Assembly (NCBI RefSeq): GCF_042683745.1
Contig: NZ_JBHUJX010000036.1
Location: 124,001-188,000, forward strand
DNA from: Pseudoneobacillus sp042683745
GTDB lineage: Bacteria > Bacillota > Bacilli > Bacillales > Cytobacillaceae
DNA length: 64,000 nt
Direction of reading: 5' to 3'
Shown here: piece after piece, positions 24,296 through 32,816 of the stretch
Layout: each line of letters begins with the position of its first letter
Position numbering within the stretch: position 1 is the first letter of the stretch
Notes under the pieces: model-generated
What the model was told of the DNA's origin: nothing
Databases searched by the model: none
Seen by the model: the letters and a program-made list of their open reading frames with translations, nothing else
Position numbers and translations under genes: made by a program

Positions 24296-26167
24296 ATGAA
24301 GAAGTGGATTCCGGCTGCATCTGGCTTAGTTGCTGGGCTAATGGCAGCGACCGTTTTTTTCGCGGATTTCTCACCAGGACCAAAGGGCGAGGCTGCCAAG
24401 GATAACGGAAACAAAAGCAATGCAGAAAAGGTATATGTACCATTCGGGGAAAAAGATGATTACTATTTATTTGCCTCTGGTGGTCACTCTGGTCAAATGT
24501 TCATTTACGGTGTTCCGTCCATGCGCCATATCCGAACGGTTCCTGTCTTCTCACCAGACTCGGCAACAGGTTACGGATTCGACACCCATTCTAAAAAAAT
24601 GATGGGCGGCTACAATTGGGGAGACCTTCATCACCCTGCTTTCTCAGAAACAGATGGTGATTATGATGGAAAATACATGTTTGCAACGGACGTCGGAAAT
24701 AGCCGTGCTGCAGTTATGAACCTAGAAACTTTTACTACTCGGGACATTATAAGTGTTCCGAACACAAGTGGTCCTCACTGTGCCGCTTTCGTTACTCAGA
24801 ATACTGAGTACATGTTCTTACCAACACGTTTTGCCGTGCCGATCGGTCATGAATATGCACCGTTAGATGATTACAGCAATAAATACAGAGGCGTTATGTC
24901 CGCAGTAACCTTTGATGAAAAATCCGAGAAGCTAAATATTGCCTATCAAGTCGCCCTTCCACCTTGGTCCTATGACCTTTCTGACGCTGGTAAAAAGATG
25001 TCAGGTGACTGGGCTGTTATGACTACATACAACACAGAAGAAGCGACAACAAATCTTGAAATTAATGCTTCCCAAGCCGATCGCGACTTTATCGTTCTTT
25101 TCAACTGGAAAGAGCTTGAGAAAATGGTGAAGGACGGTCAATACGACGAAGTCACAGGTCAAAAAATGATTTTCCCAGAAAAGCATAAAGGCGGAATTTA
25201 CTTAGTTCCTGTTGCGAAATCACCACATGGCGTGGACGTAACTCCTGATGGAACACGCTTTATCGCCTCTGGAAAACTTGCACCAGCAATGACAGTCTTC
25301 TCTTTTGAAAAGGCATTCAAAGCAGTTGAAAATAAAGACTTTGCTGGCGAACGTAATGGGATTCCCATTTTAAACTATGATTCGGTTGTAGAAAGAGAAG
25401 TAAACCCTGAAAATGCGCTCGGACCTCTTCATACACAATTTGATGAAAAAGGAATGGCCTACACAACCATGTTCATTTCTTCTGAAGTTGTGAAATGGGA
25501 TCCAAACACAGGTGAAACATTAGACCGCGTACCTGTCCAATATTCACCAGGTCACTCTGTTGCTGCTGAGGGCGACACGGTTGCTCCTGATGGAAAATAC
25601 TTAGTCGCATTAAACAAAATTGCGAAAGATAGCTATTTATCGGTAGGACCTTCACATCCAGAGTCGATGCAATTAATTGATATTAGCGACAAAATGGAAG
25701 TCATCCAATCCGCACCGGTTAACCCAGAGCCGCACTATGCACAAATGATTAAAGCAGACAAGATCAAAACAATCACCGTTTACCCGAAAGATGAAAAGAA
25801 CAAAGAGGCGGTTTATAAGCAAGATCAAACGAAGATTGTTCGTAACGGTAACAAAGTAGATGTATACGGCATTGCGATGCGTTCGAAATTTATCTTCGAT
25901 TCAAAAGCGAAGCGTCCAGATACAATCGAAGTAAATGAAGGCGATGAAGTGACGATTCACTTAACAAATATTGACTTCGACCAAGATATCACTCATGGAT
26001 TCGCCATCAATGGATACGACTTAAACATCGAAGTCCAACCAGGACAAACAAATACAGTTAAATTTACAGCAAATAAAGCAGGTACCTTCCCACTTTACTG
26101 TACAAACTTCTGTTCAGCCCTGCACCAAGAAATGACTGGATACTTCTTAGTTAAACCTAAAAATTAA
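24296..26167 (+). CDS. nosZ: Nitrous oxide reductase, Sec-exported clade II type
   Basis: Reduces N2O to N2 outside the membrane, 623 residues. The N-terminal segment (MKKWIPAASGLVAGLMAATV) is a Sec-type signal without twin arginines, typical of clade II. The beta-propeller carries CuZ histidines in GGHSGQ, GDLHHP, SGPHC and further motifs. The C-terminal cupredoxin domain has the CuA ligands CTNFC (602-606), H610 and M613, plus the earlier His in THGF. The operon continues with nosB-, nosD-, nosY- and nosF-type genes. No frameshift is seen. Confidence 0.97.
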   Translation: MKKWIPAASGLVAGLMAATVFFADFSPGPKGEAAKDNGNKSNAEKVYVPFGEKDDYYLFASGGHSGQMFIYGVPSMRHIRTVPVFSPDSATGYGFDTHSKKMMGGYNWGDLHHPAFSETDGDYDGKYMFATDVGNSRAAVMNLETFTTRDIISVPNTSGPHCAAFVTQNTEYMFLPTRFAVPIGHEYAPLDDYSNKYRGVMSAVTFDEKSEKLNIAYQVALPPWSYDLSDAGKKMSGDWAVMTTYNTEEATTNLEINASQADRDFIVLFNWKELEKMVKDGQYDEVTGQKMIFPEKHKGGIYLVPVAKSPHGVDVTPDGTRFIASGKLAPAMTVFSFEKAFKAVENKDFAGERNGIPILNYDSVVEREVNPENALGPLHTQFDEKGMAYTTMFISSEVVKWDPNTGETLDRVPVQYSPGHSVAAEGDTVAPDGKYLVALNKIAKDSYLSVGPSHPESMQLIDISDKMEVIQSAPVNPEPHYAQMIKADKIKTITVYPKDEKNKEAVYKQDQTKIVRNGNKVDVYGIAMRSKFIFDSKAKRPDTIEVNEGDEVTIHLTNIDFDQDITHGFAINGYDLNIEVQPGQTNTVKFTANKAGTFPLYCTNFCSALHQEMTGYFLVKPKN

Positions 26168-26173
26168 TGATCA

Positions 26174-26255
26174 TAAGAAAAGCGCGACGTCCTGTCGCAT
26201 TGTCGACCATCCTGTACATCGGGGCTAGGACGCTTGCGCTGGACAATTTTCAAGA
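26174..26255 (+). repeat. Dispersed repeat, copy 6 (reduced form) inside the nos operon
   Basis: Starts six bases after the nosZ stop with AGAAAAGCGCGACG. It contains the GTCCTGTCGCATTGTCGAC module and the right end GGACGCTTGCGCTGGACAAT, but lacks the GTTCTTT apical hairpin. Followed directly by a perfect hairpin. It separates nosZ from nosB. Confidence 0.85.
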
Positions 26256-26280
26256 AGGGTATCAATCATCTTGATACCCT
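26256..26280 (+). terminator. Hairpin between nosZ and nosB
   Basis: AGGGTATCAA (26256-26265) pairs perfectly with TTGATACCCT (26271-26280), followed by CCTTCTCTTA, a weak T tract. Probably a partial terminator or RNA end-stabiliser that makes nosZ mRNA more abundant than the assembly genes. Confidence 0.6.
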
Positions 26281-26309
26281 CCTTCTCTTAAATGAAAGGT
26301 GTGGTTCCT

Positions 26310-26879
26310 TTGAATGGCAGTAAATTATCTATCACATCAAGTATATTCATTCTTATTGCAGCCGGATTAATCGTCGCATCCCTATTTTTCCCATGGTGGG
26401 CTATGAAATTTATTGCTCCCCAATATCCAGAAGGATTAAATATTATTGTCTACCCAGATAAATTAAAAGGGGAAATTGATATCGTTAACGGTTTAAACCA
26501 TTACATCGGTATGTCGGAATTTAGTGAAGCCAACTTTCCAGAGCTGAAATATCTTAAATACTTAATTGGCGGTTTAGCAGCACTCACAGCTCTTACAGCC
26601 ATATTAAGAAAAAAATCGATTCTTTTCGGATTAATTGGAATGTTCATCATTGGTGGTGCACTTGGCGTTTTTGACCTTTATCGTTGGTTAAAAAATTTCG
26701 GAACGAATTTAAGTCCCACCGCTCCTATTAAAGTGGACCCATTTATCCCGCCGATCATTGGGGAGAATACTTTAGCTAATTTTGTCACTTACAGTACTTT
26801 AGAAATGGGCACTTATTTTATTATTGCGGCCTTTGTACTATTATTAATTCCTTTATGGAAGGATCGAAAACCGTCATGA
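26310..26879 (+). CDS. NosB-like membrane protein of clade II nos operons
   Basis: A protein of about 189 residues with four predicted membrane helices (near 10-30, 85-105, 110-130 and 160-182) and an outward-facing loop after FFPWWAMKF. Clade II nos clusters have a membrane protein of unknown role, NosB, between nosZ and nosD, and the position fits. The TTG at 26310 after AAAGGTG is favoured, but the ATG at 26292 also opens the frame. Its last bases overlap nosD by four. Confidence 0.7.
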   Translation: MNGSKLSITSSIFILIAAGLIVASLFFPWWAMKFIAPQYPEGLNIIVYPDKLKGEIDIVNGLNHYIGMSEFSEANFPELKYLKYLIGGLAALTALTAILRKKSILFGLIGMFIIGGALGVFDLYRWLKNFGTNLSPTAPIKVDPFIPPIIGENTLANFVTYSTLEMGTYFIIAAFVLLLIPLWKDRKPS

Positions 26880-28216
26880 AAAACATAAAGCTCTTTCTTT
26901 TCATCATTCCTTTTTTAATCTGGTTCTTCCCATCTGCAACGGAGGCTGCTGATAGATTACAAGAGAAAATTGATGCAATGAAAGAAGGAGATGTATTAAA
27001 GCTTGAGGGCAAAACGTATGAAGGAAATATTGTCATCGATAAACCAATCGAAATTATCGGCACTGATCAAACGGTTATTAAAGGCGATGGAACAGGAAAT
27101 GTCATTTCCATTAAAGCGCCTGGGGTAAAAATCAGTCACTTAAAAGTCACCCACAGCAGTATGAACAGAAACTCCCCAGAAGAGTTTGCTGCCATTAAGA
27201 TTCACTCTAACGGAAATACGATTGAGCATATCATTATTCGTGACTCTTTTCACGGAATCTATTTAAGTCAGGCCCATGAAAATAAAATCCGATATGTGGA
27301 TATTAAAGGTTTAGGAAAAGGGGAGATTGCGGGGCAAGGAAACGGTATTCACGTATATTACGCCAATGATAATTTGCTTGAACATAACACCATTGAAGGA
27401 ACCCGGGATGGAATGTTTTTTGATTATGGCAACGGCAATGAAACAATTAAAAATTCCATTACAAAAACAAGATATGCCCTCCATTATATGTACTCTGACG
27501 AAAATCGCTTTATTGGCAATACATTTACGATGAATACAGGCGGGGCTGCTATTATGAACTCAAAATCAATCGAGTTAAAGGAGAATCATTTTTTATTTAA
27601 TTATGGCCACCGCTCCTTTGGAATTCTACTATTATCAGCCAATGACATTACCGTTGAAAACAATACCTTTTATTTAAATCAAAGAGGTTTATATATTGAT
27701 CAATCAACTGGAAACACAATTCGCAAAAATAAAATTATCCAAAATCAAATTGGAATCGAGCTTTGGGCAAGCTCCAACGACCAAGTTTTCACAGAAAACC
27801 AAATTACGGAGAATACCATCCCAGCGGTTGCCCTTGGTGGGCAAGGGAAAAACAGATGGAGTGGAAATGGCAAAGGAAATGACTGGGGAAGCGATTTTCC
27901 ATTACCAGACTTGAATCAGGATAGATTAGGAGATTTCCCTGTCACATATCGTTCCTCCCTTTATCAATTAATGGAGGATCAAGAACTCACCTCTTTTTTC
28001 TTAAAAAGTCCTGCTCTCAAAATTTACGAAAAAATGAACGAATTTTTAAATGGAGATAAAGTCATGTTTGAAGATGAACATCCACTTATCTCCTCCAATG
28101 AGAATGAAAATCGATTAGGCTTGTATGGGGTTATCGGATTGGCTCTATTAGCCATTTTATACAAAGGGAGACATCAGCTATGTACTATATTTGGAAGGAA
28201 TGGAAAGAAAATATAA
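26876..28216 (+). CDS. nosD: NosD, periplasmic-type copper-site assembly protein
   Basis: A 446-residue exported right-handed beta-helix protein required to build the CuZ cluster. Signal peptide MKNIKLFLFIIPFLIWFF ends near ATEAA. The carbohydrate-binding/sugar hydrolase (CASH) repeats follow, with many N-G-I and E-N-x-F/I turns. A C-terminal membrane helix near residues 415-435 would keep it at the cell surface, suiting a Gram-positive. Start overlaps the previous gene (ATGA) with GGAAGGA upstream. Confidence 0.92.
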   Translation: MKNIKLFLFIIPFLIWFFPSATEAADRLQEKIDAMKEGDVLKLEGKTYEGNIVIDKPIEIIGTDQTVIKGDGTGNVISIKAPGVKISHLKVTHSSMNRNSPEEFAAIKIHSNGNTIEHIIIRDSFHGIYLSQAHENKIRYVDIKGLGKGEIAGQGNGIHVYYANDNLLEHNTIEGTRDGMFFDYGNGNETIKNSITKTRYALHYMYSDENRFIGNTFTMNTGGAAIMNSKSIELKENHFLFNYGHRSFGILLLSANDITVENNTFYLNQRGLYIDQSTGNTIRKNKIIQNQIGIELWASSNDQVFTENQITENTIPAVALGGQGKNRWSGNGKGNDWGSDFPLPDLNQDRLGDFPVTYRSSLYQLMEDQELTSFFLKSPALKIYEKMNEFLNGDKVMFEDEHPLISSNENENRLGLYGVIGLALLAILYKGRHQLCTIFGRNGKKI

Positions 28217-28977
28217 GAGGTAAAGGACTATGGCTGGCGATGGGCATTATCGCCCTATTATCCATCAGCATGATGTATAAATCGTCTGTTCTTGCCGTGG
28301 ATCAAGGATTTTACTTTTTACTTTTACATCTATTTGATACACTTATTTATTTCATTCCCGTTCTCTGCCTCTTCCTTGGTTCCTTTTCCATTTTCCAAGA
28401 AAAAGAGCAGAAAACACTGATAATGCTACTGACGAAACGAGAAACCTTTGCCAGCTTTTTATGGAAGAAAAGTGTGAGCATTATCGTCGTGTTTCTTAAT
28501 CCCGTTCTCATATGGTTTTTCATTTATTTAGTTCCTTTAAAGTTTTTACTCATACTAGATGTTAAAAGTTATTTATTTTTTCTTACTGCACTATGCTCGG
28601 TCATGATTGTTTTCCTAATGCTTGGAACATTCATTGGAAGCATTAGTCGCTCCCGGATGCAGATTGTTGGGTTGACGATTTTCGTCTGGTTTTACTTCTT
28701 CTTTTTACATGACTTTATGATGCTATCGTTTTTGGAAAAAGTGACATATGAAAATGTAAAGCTTTTCTCCCTTTTTTACTTTTTAAATCCATTTCAAGCC
28801 GCCCGTATCTTTTTGGAAGGTGGAATTGGGGTGGTATCCGTCGGTCATATGTCCAAATTACTGCAAAACTTTTTATGGGCAAACCCAGCCGTCTTTTTAC
28901 TTGGAAATATAGTGGTATGGGTCATGATTTCTTATCTTCTGGCATTGATCTTCCATCGTAAGGAGGGTGTCGAATGA
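28180..28977 (+). CDS. nosY: NosY-type ABC-2 permease
   Basis: A 265-residue integral membrane protein with six predicted helices, partner of the ATPase NosF and of NosD. Its start lies 37 bases inside nosD, and its end overlaps nosF by four bases, so the set is translationally coupled. Family members supply sulfur or copper for the CuZ site by an energy-dependent step that couples to NosD. Confidence 0.88.
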   Translation: MYYIWKEWKENIRGKGLWLAMGIIALLSISMMYKSSVLAVDQGFYFLLLHLFDTLIYFIPVLCLFLGSFSIFQEKEQKTLIMLLTKRETFASFLWKKSVSIIVVFLNPVLIWFFIYLVPLKFLLILDVKSYLFFLTALCSVMIVFLMLGTFIGSISRSRMQIVGLTIFVWFYFFFLHDFMMLSFLEKVTYENVKLFSLFYFLNPFQAARIFLEGGIGVVSVGHMSKLLQNFLWANPAVFLLGNIVVWVMISYLLALIFHRKEGVE

Positions 28978-29651
28978 TTAAAGTTGAAAATCTTACACAG
29001 TCCTTCGGGAAAAAAGTGGTACTTGATCGTGTTTGTTTGGAAATTGAAACGAATGAGGTTTGTGCACTCGTCGGTCGAAACGGCGCTGGCAAGTCAACAC
29101 TATTAAATAGCTTGCTTGGTCTCCTCCCTGTGAAAACAGGTGAGATTACTATTAATGGTGCCCTGCAAAGGCACGGTCGTGATATTTGGAAGAGCGGCAT
29201 TGCTTACTTGCCTGAAAAATTTGCCCTCTACCCTACTTTAACTGGCTATGAAAATATTGTTTTTTTCGCTAAGGCTTCGAACGGAAAAATCAATGAAGAA
29301 AAAATAGAAATGGTGCTAAAATCCGTGCGACTGTGGGAAGACCGCCTGTTCCCAATTAAAAAGTATTCAAAAGGTATGCTGCAACGTCTAGGACTTGCGA
29401 TTACACTATATCAAGATTCGAACATTTTAATTTTAGATGAGCCTACAAGTGGACTTGATCCCATCGGTCGAAAAGAGATATTGGAAGTATTAAAGAATTT
29501 AAGGCAAAAAACGATATTATTGTCTTCCCATCACCTTGATGAAATTAAGCAAGTCTGCACCCATGTTGCCTTTTTAGACAACGGAATTATCAATAAATAT
29601 ACTGTGGAGCAATTTTTAAAAATTCAAAAGCTTGGAGAGATGGAATCATGA
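28974..29651 (+). CDS. nosF: NosF-type ABC ATPase
   Basis: A 225-residue cytoplasmic ATPase. Walker A GRNGAGKST (about 38-46), signature YSKGMLQRLG, Walker B ILILDEPTSG and the switch histidine region SSHHLDE are all present, so it should be active. It overlaps the start of the downstream lipoprotein gene by four bases. Confidence 0.93.
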   Translation: MIKVENLTQSFGKKVVLDRVCLEIETNEVCALVGRNGAGKSTLLNSLLGLLPVKTGEITINGALQRHGRDIWKSGIAYLPEKFALYPTLTGYENIVFFAKASNGKINEEKIEMVLKSVRLWEDRLFPIKKYSKGMLQRLGLAITLYQDSNILILDEPTSGLDPIGRKEILEVLKNLRQKTILLSSHHLDEIKQVCTHVAFLDNGIINKYTVEQFLKIQKLGEMES

Positions 29652-30550
29652 GAAATTGGCTCATTATTAGCTTAATCTCTATGTTTATTTTGCTAGCTGG
29701 CTGTAGTGCCAAGCAAAATGTCGACATCGAAACAACAAAGCCATTATATTTTTCAAAAAATAAAGAAATGCCCTTCGAAATTAAAGTGACAGAAGATAGA
29801 AAAGTGGTGAAAGGTTTAAAGATTTCCGCTGAGTTATCGATGGTCGATATGGATCACGGAACAACCGAAGTAGCCTTTGATGAGGGGAAAGATGGTATTT
29901 ATGCAAGTAAAGTGGAGCTACCAATGGAGGGCGACTGGGAAGTTGTTTATACGATTGATCGCGACGGGAAAACATTTGAAAAAGTCATTCAATATAAGGT
30001 GGAAGAAAGCCCTGGGGTGGCAATGATTAATGGTAAACTCATTACATCTGAAGATATCGAATTTTACCGCTTCATTAACACGCTTCACATTGCCATCAGT
30101 CGCAAGGTCGACGAGGCGAAATATACTGGTAAAGAATTAGAGAATTCCCTCGCTTACTGGGATACCCAAGAAAAAGCGAACGAAAATCAAAACCAGCTGT
30201 TAACGCAAATTATTCGCCTTCGAGCAATGGCGCTATTAGGTGAGGAAAAAGGGCACAAAGCAACAGCGGAAGAAGTGGACTCTGCACTAAAAACCGTCCG
30301 CGAACAATATGACGGCCATGAGATTGCCAAGAACATGATTAAAGAATTCGGCGAAGAAAAGTTTTGGGACATTGAAAAACGGCAATATGAAATGATCGTC
30401 CTTTCACAAAAGGTACAGCAAGACTTAATCGCTGATGTCAAAAAGAAAAATCCAAAAGTAAATGACCAAGAGATCTCCTATTTAGCGCAAAAAGTTTATG
30501 AAGAACTACTCGTTTCACAAGTAAACTCACTCGATATTGAAATATTTTAA
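29648..30550 (+). CDS. Lipoprotein with FixH/YtkA-like and SurA-N-like domains, end of nos operon
   Basis: Unusual 300-residue protein. MRNWLIISLISMF is followed by a lipobox LLAGC (Cys19). Residues about 30-120 look like a YtkA/FixH-type beta domain (AELSMVDMDHGTTEVAFDE). Residues about 130-300 resemble the helical N-terminal region of SurA/PrsA-type chaperones (MINGKLITSEDIEFYRFIN and later long helices), with no rotamase domain. It occupies the place where other nos clusters carry the copper lipoprotein NosL, but the NosL Cys-Met signature is not visible. A role in copper delivery or NosZ folding is inferred. Confidence 0.65.
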   Translation: MRNWLIISLISMFILLAGCSAKQNVDIETTKPLYFSKNKEMPFEIKVTEDRKVVKGLKISAELSMVDMDHGTTEVAFDEGKDGIYASKVELPMEGDWEVVYTIDRDGKTFEKVIQYKVEESPGVAMINGKLITSEDIEFYRFINTLHIAISRKVDEAKYTGKELENSLAYWDTQEKANENQNQLLTQIIRLRAMALLGEEKGHKATAEEVDSALKTVREQYDGHEIAKNMIKEFGEEKFWDIEKRQYEMIVLSQKVQQDLIADVKKKNPKVNDQEISYLAQKVYEELLVSQVNSLDIEIF

Positions 30551-30575
30551 CTCTGTCTTATTTTAGGGCAGAGTT
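30549..30575 (+). terminator. Terminator of the nos operon
   Basis: AACTCTG (30549-30555) pairs with CAGAGTT (30569-30575), extendable by two pairs, followed by TTTTGTATTTT. Confidence 0.8.
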
Positions 30576-30634
30576 TTTGTATTTTGGGAGGTGAGGTGGA
30601 TTAACGAACACTTGCGACAGAATTGTGAAATTGG

Positions 30635-30726
30635 CGGATATAATGCGGTTTTAGACGGATATAAATGTGCGATAGACGGATATACTTCGAAAATAGACGG
30701 ATATATCTATAAAGTGCGCGGATATA
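30635..30726 (+). repeat. CGGATAT array C, five boxes at exact 21-bp spacing
   Basis: CGGATAT starts at 30635, 30656, 30677, 30698 and 30719. The array opens with TGTGAAATTGGCGGATAT, the same leader as arrays A and B, so polarity is defined and this copy points right. The three middle boxes are preceded by AGA, giving AGACGGATAT. Confidence 0.92.
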
Positions 30727-30731
30727 TCATT

Positions 30732-30890
30732 TATTGATTATCTTTTTCCGCGTGATCGACCCTTTTTGGGCACCGTTCCCACTCTTTGATTATCTTTTTC
30801 CGCGCGGTATCCCCTTTTTTCGGGCACAAATCCCTCTCCTTGGTCACCTTTTTCCATGAAGGCGACCCTTTTTGGGCATCAAATAAATTC
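30732..30890 (+). repeat. Three-unit degenerate direct repeat, about 53 bp
   Basis: CTTTTTCC recurs at 30742, 30794 and 30848, each followed about 14 bases later by a CCTTTTTGGGCA-type segment. Spacings are 52 and 54. The units resemble those at 60730-60860 (GGGCACC, CTTT, TTTTTCC in the same order), so the two arrays probably belong to one family. Confidence 0.7.
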
Positions 30891-30983
30891 GTTGACTCTC
30901 TTTATGGATGACAGACTTTTTTCAAGCGTCGCCTCCTCTCTTTCTTTATTATCTTCAGCAAAATAATGTCGAAAACTTATCTA

Positions 30984-31033
30984 TTTACAAATATAGTAAC
31001 CAGCCTTATTATAAAAGTGAGTAATCACTCACT
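30984..31033 (+). promoter_or_regulatory. Exporter promoter with overlapping TetR-type operator
   Basis: TTTACA (30984-30989), 17 bp, TATTAT (31007-31012) is a good sigma-A promoter. A perfect palindrome AGTGAGTaatcACTCACT (31016-31033) lies right over the expected start point. The third gene of the operon encodes a TetR regulator, so self-repression by binding here is likely. Confidence 0.75.
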
Positions 31034-31053
31034 ACCTAAAATGAGGTGGAAAG

Positions 31054-31776
31054 ATGGAATCTATCGTTTCAATTCAAAATGTATCAAAAGTTTTTGGAAA
31101 ACAGACAGTTCTGCAAGAAATAAACTTAGAAATTAAAAAAGGCGAAATTTTTGGATTGCTCGGCCCTTCTGGTGCTGGGAAAACAACTTTAGTTAAACAA
31201 CTAATCGGACTCGACTTCCCGTCGGAAGGCCAGATTGAACTTTTTGGAAAAAGAATGCCTTCGTTGCAGCTTGTCCAAAAGGTTGGATATATGTCGCAAT
31301 CAGATGCGCTTTACACGGAATTATCCGCAAAGGAAAATCTTGAATTTTTCGCGACTCTTTATGGCCTTAAAGGAAAAGAAAGACAGAAACGAATAGAAGA
31401 AGCGATGGAGATAGTGGAATTAAATGAACATCTCCATAAACTCGTCTCACAATATTCGGGTGGAATGAAACGCAGACTTTCAATTGCGGCAGCCTTACTG
31501 CACGAACCAGACCTCGTCATCCTTGATGAACCGACTGTGGGTATCGATCCTGTCCTACGGCAAAATATTTGGGATAGTTTTTACGATTTAAAGAAGTCTG
31601 GAAAGACACTTATTGTCACCACACATGTGATGGATGAAGCAGAAAAATGTGATCGTTTAGGAATGATTCGCAATGGTCGGTTAATTGCCGTCGGTACACC
31701 GGAAGAATTAAAGGAGCAAACAAAAGCTTCAAGTATCGAAGAAGCATTCCTCATTTATGGAGGTGCAAGAGGATGA
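31054..31776 (+). CDS. ABC exporter ATPase (drug/antibiotic export type)
   Basis: A 240-residue ATPase with Walker A GPSGAGKTT (about 36-44), signature YSGGMKRRLSIAAAL, Walker B LVILDEPTVGIDP and H-loop TTHVMDEAE. It overlaps the permease start by four bases. Similar pairs (YhfHI-like, NatAB-like) export lipophilic compounds or peptides; the substrate cannot be told. Confidence 0.9.
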   Translation: MESIVSIQNVSKVFGKQTVLQEINLEIKKGEIFGLLGPSGAGKTTLVKQLIGLDFPSEGQIELFGKRMPSLQLVQKVGYMSQSDALYTELSAKENLEFFATLYGLKGKERQKRIEEAMEIVELNEHLHKLVSQYSGGMKRRLSIAAALLHEPDLVILDEPTVGIDPVLRQNIWDSFYDLKKSGKTLIVTTHVMDEAEKCDRLGMIRNGRLIAVGTPEELKEQTKASSIEEAFLIYGGARG

Positions 31777-32801
31777 GAGTTCAAGCTTTAGTGATTCGAA
31801 TTTTGCGTCAATTTTTTCGTGATAAACGGACGATGGCTTTAATGATTGTCGCCCCTATCCTCATTTTAACGATGCTAAATCTCGTTTTTAATGGACCTGA
31901 TTATGTTCCAAAGGTTGGGCTAGTAGATGTCCCTGAGGTAGTTGAAATTCAATTAAACTTAGAGAATGCACAAGTTATAAATTATGAATCTAGTAAACAA
32001 GCAACCGACGATTTGAAGGAGAAGTCGCTTGATGGATATATCCTTTTTAAAGATGGGAAACCTTCAGTCACACTTGAAGGTAGCGATCCAACCGTGAATC
32101 GGGCAGTATTGATGTGGATTCAAGATGCCCTAAAACCATTAATGAAGGAACAGGTCTCTAATCCGTTAGCTATTGATTATTTACATGGATCTGTCGACAT
32201 GGGGCAATTCGATTATTTCGGTCCTGTTTTATTAGGATATTTCGCCTTCTTCTTCGTTTTCTTAATTGCTGGTGTATCCTTCTTAAGGGAACGAACTAGT
32301 GGAACGCTGGAACGACTGCTATCTAGCCCATTGCGCAGATGGGAGATTGTAACCGGCTACACCATCGGCTTTGGTATTTTTACAACGATTCAAGCAGGAA
32401 TTATTACTTGGTATGGGATTTATATTTTAGATATGTACATGGTCGGTTCGTTCGGACTCGTGCTATTAACGATCTTACTTCTTTCTTTTTCAGCTTTAAC
32501 ATTGGGGATTTTCCTATCAGCCTTTGCCAACAATGAAATGCAAATGATACAATTTATACCATTAGTCATTGTGCCACAAATTTTCTTTTCTGGATTGTTT
32601 AATTTAGAAACGATGTCCGATTGGCTAAGCTGGATTGGCCCATTAACACCTCTATATTATGCGGCAGACGCCATACGTGATGTGATGGTTCGCGGGTATG
32701 GATGGAATGAAATTTACCTTGATTTATTGATCCTTTTTGGGCTTTCCTTATTATTTATGATTTTAAACGTAATTGCATTGAAGAAGCACCGTAAAATATA
32801 A
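31773..32801 (+). CDS. ABC-2 exporter permease
   Basis: A 342-residue permease: one N-terminal helix, a large external loop (about 45-145), then five helices. The ABC-2 hallmark FLRERTSGTLERLLSSPLRRWEI connects helices 2 and 3. Cotranscribed with the ATPase before it and the TetR gene after it. Confidence 0.92.
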   Translation: MRVQALVIRILRQFFRDKRTMALMIVAPILILTMLNLVFNGPDYVPKVGLVDVPEVVEIQLNLENAQVINYESSKQATDDLKEKSLDGYILFKDGKPSVTLEGSDPTVNRAVLMWIQDALKPLMKEQVSNPLAIDYLHGSVDMGQFDYFGPVLLGYFAFFFVFLIAGVSFLRERTSGTLERLLSSPLRRWEIVTGYTIGFGIFTTIQAGIITWYGIYILDMYMVGSFGLVLLTILLLSFSALTLGIFLSAFANNEMQMIQFIPLVIVPQIFFSGLFNLETMSDWLSWIGPLTPLYYAADAIRDVMVRGYGWNEIYLDLLILFGLSLLFMILNVIALKKHRKI

Positions 32802-32816
32802 GAAAAGGAGCTACTC

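Larger units (their letters stand above)
30576..31053. other. Repeat-rich gene-free region between nos and an exporter operon
   Basis: 478 bases with no convincing gene. It contains CGGATAT array C, then a three-unit degenerate repeat of about 53 bp, then the exporter promoter and operator. A 48-codon frame starting GTG at 30591 runs through array C but has its ribosome site touching the start codon. Confidence 0.7.
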
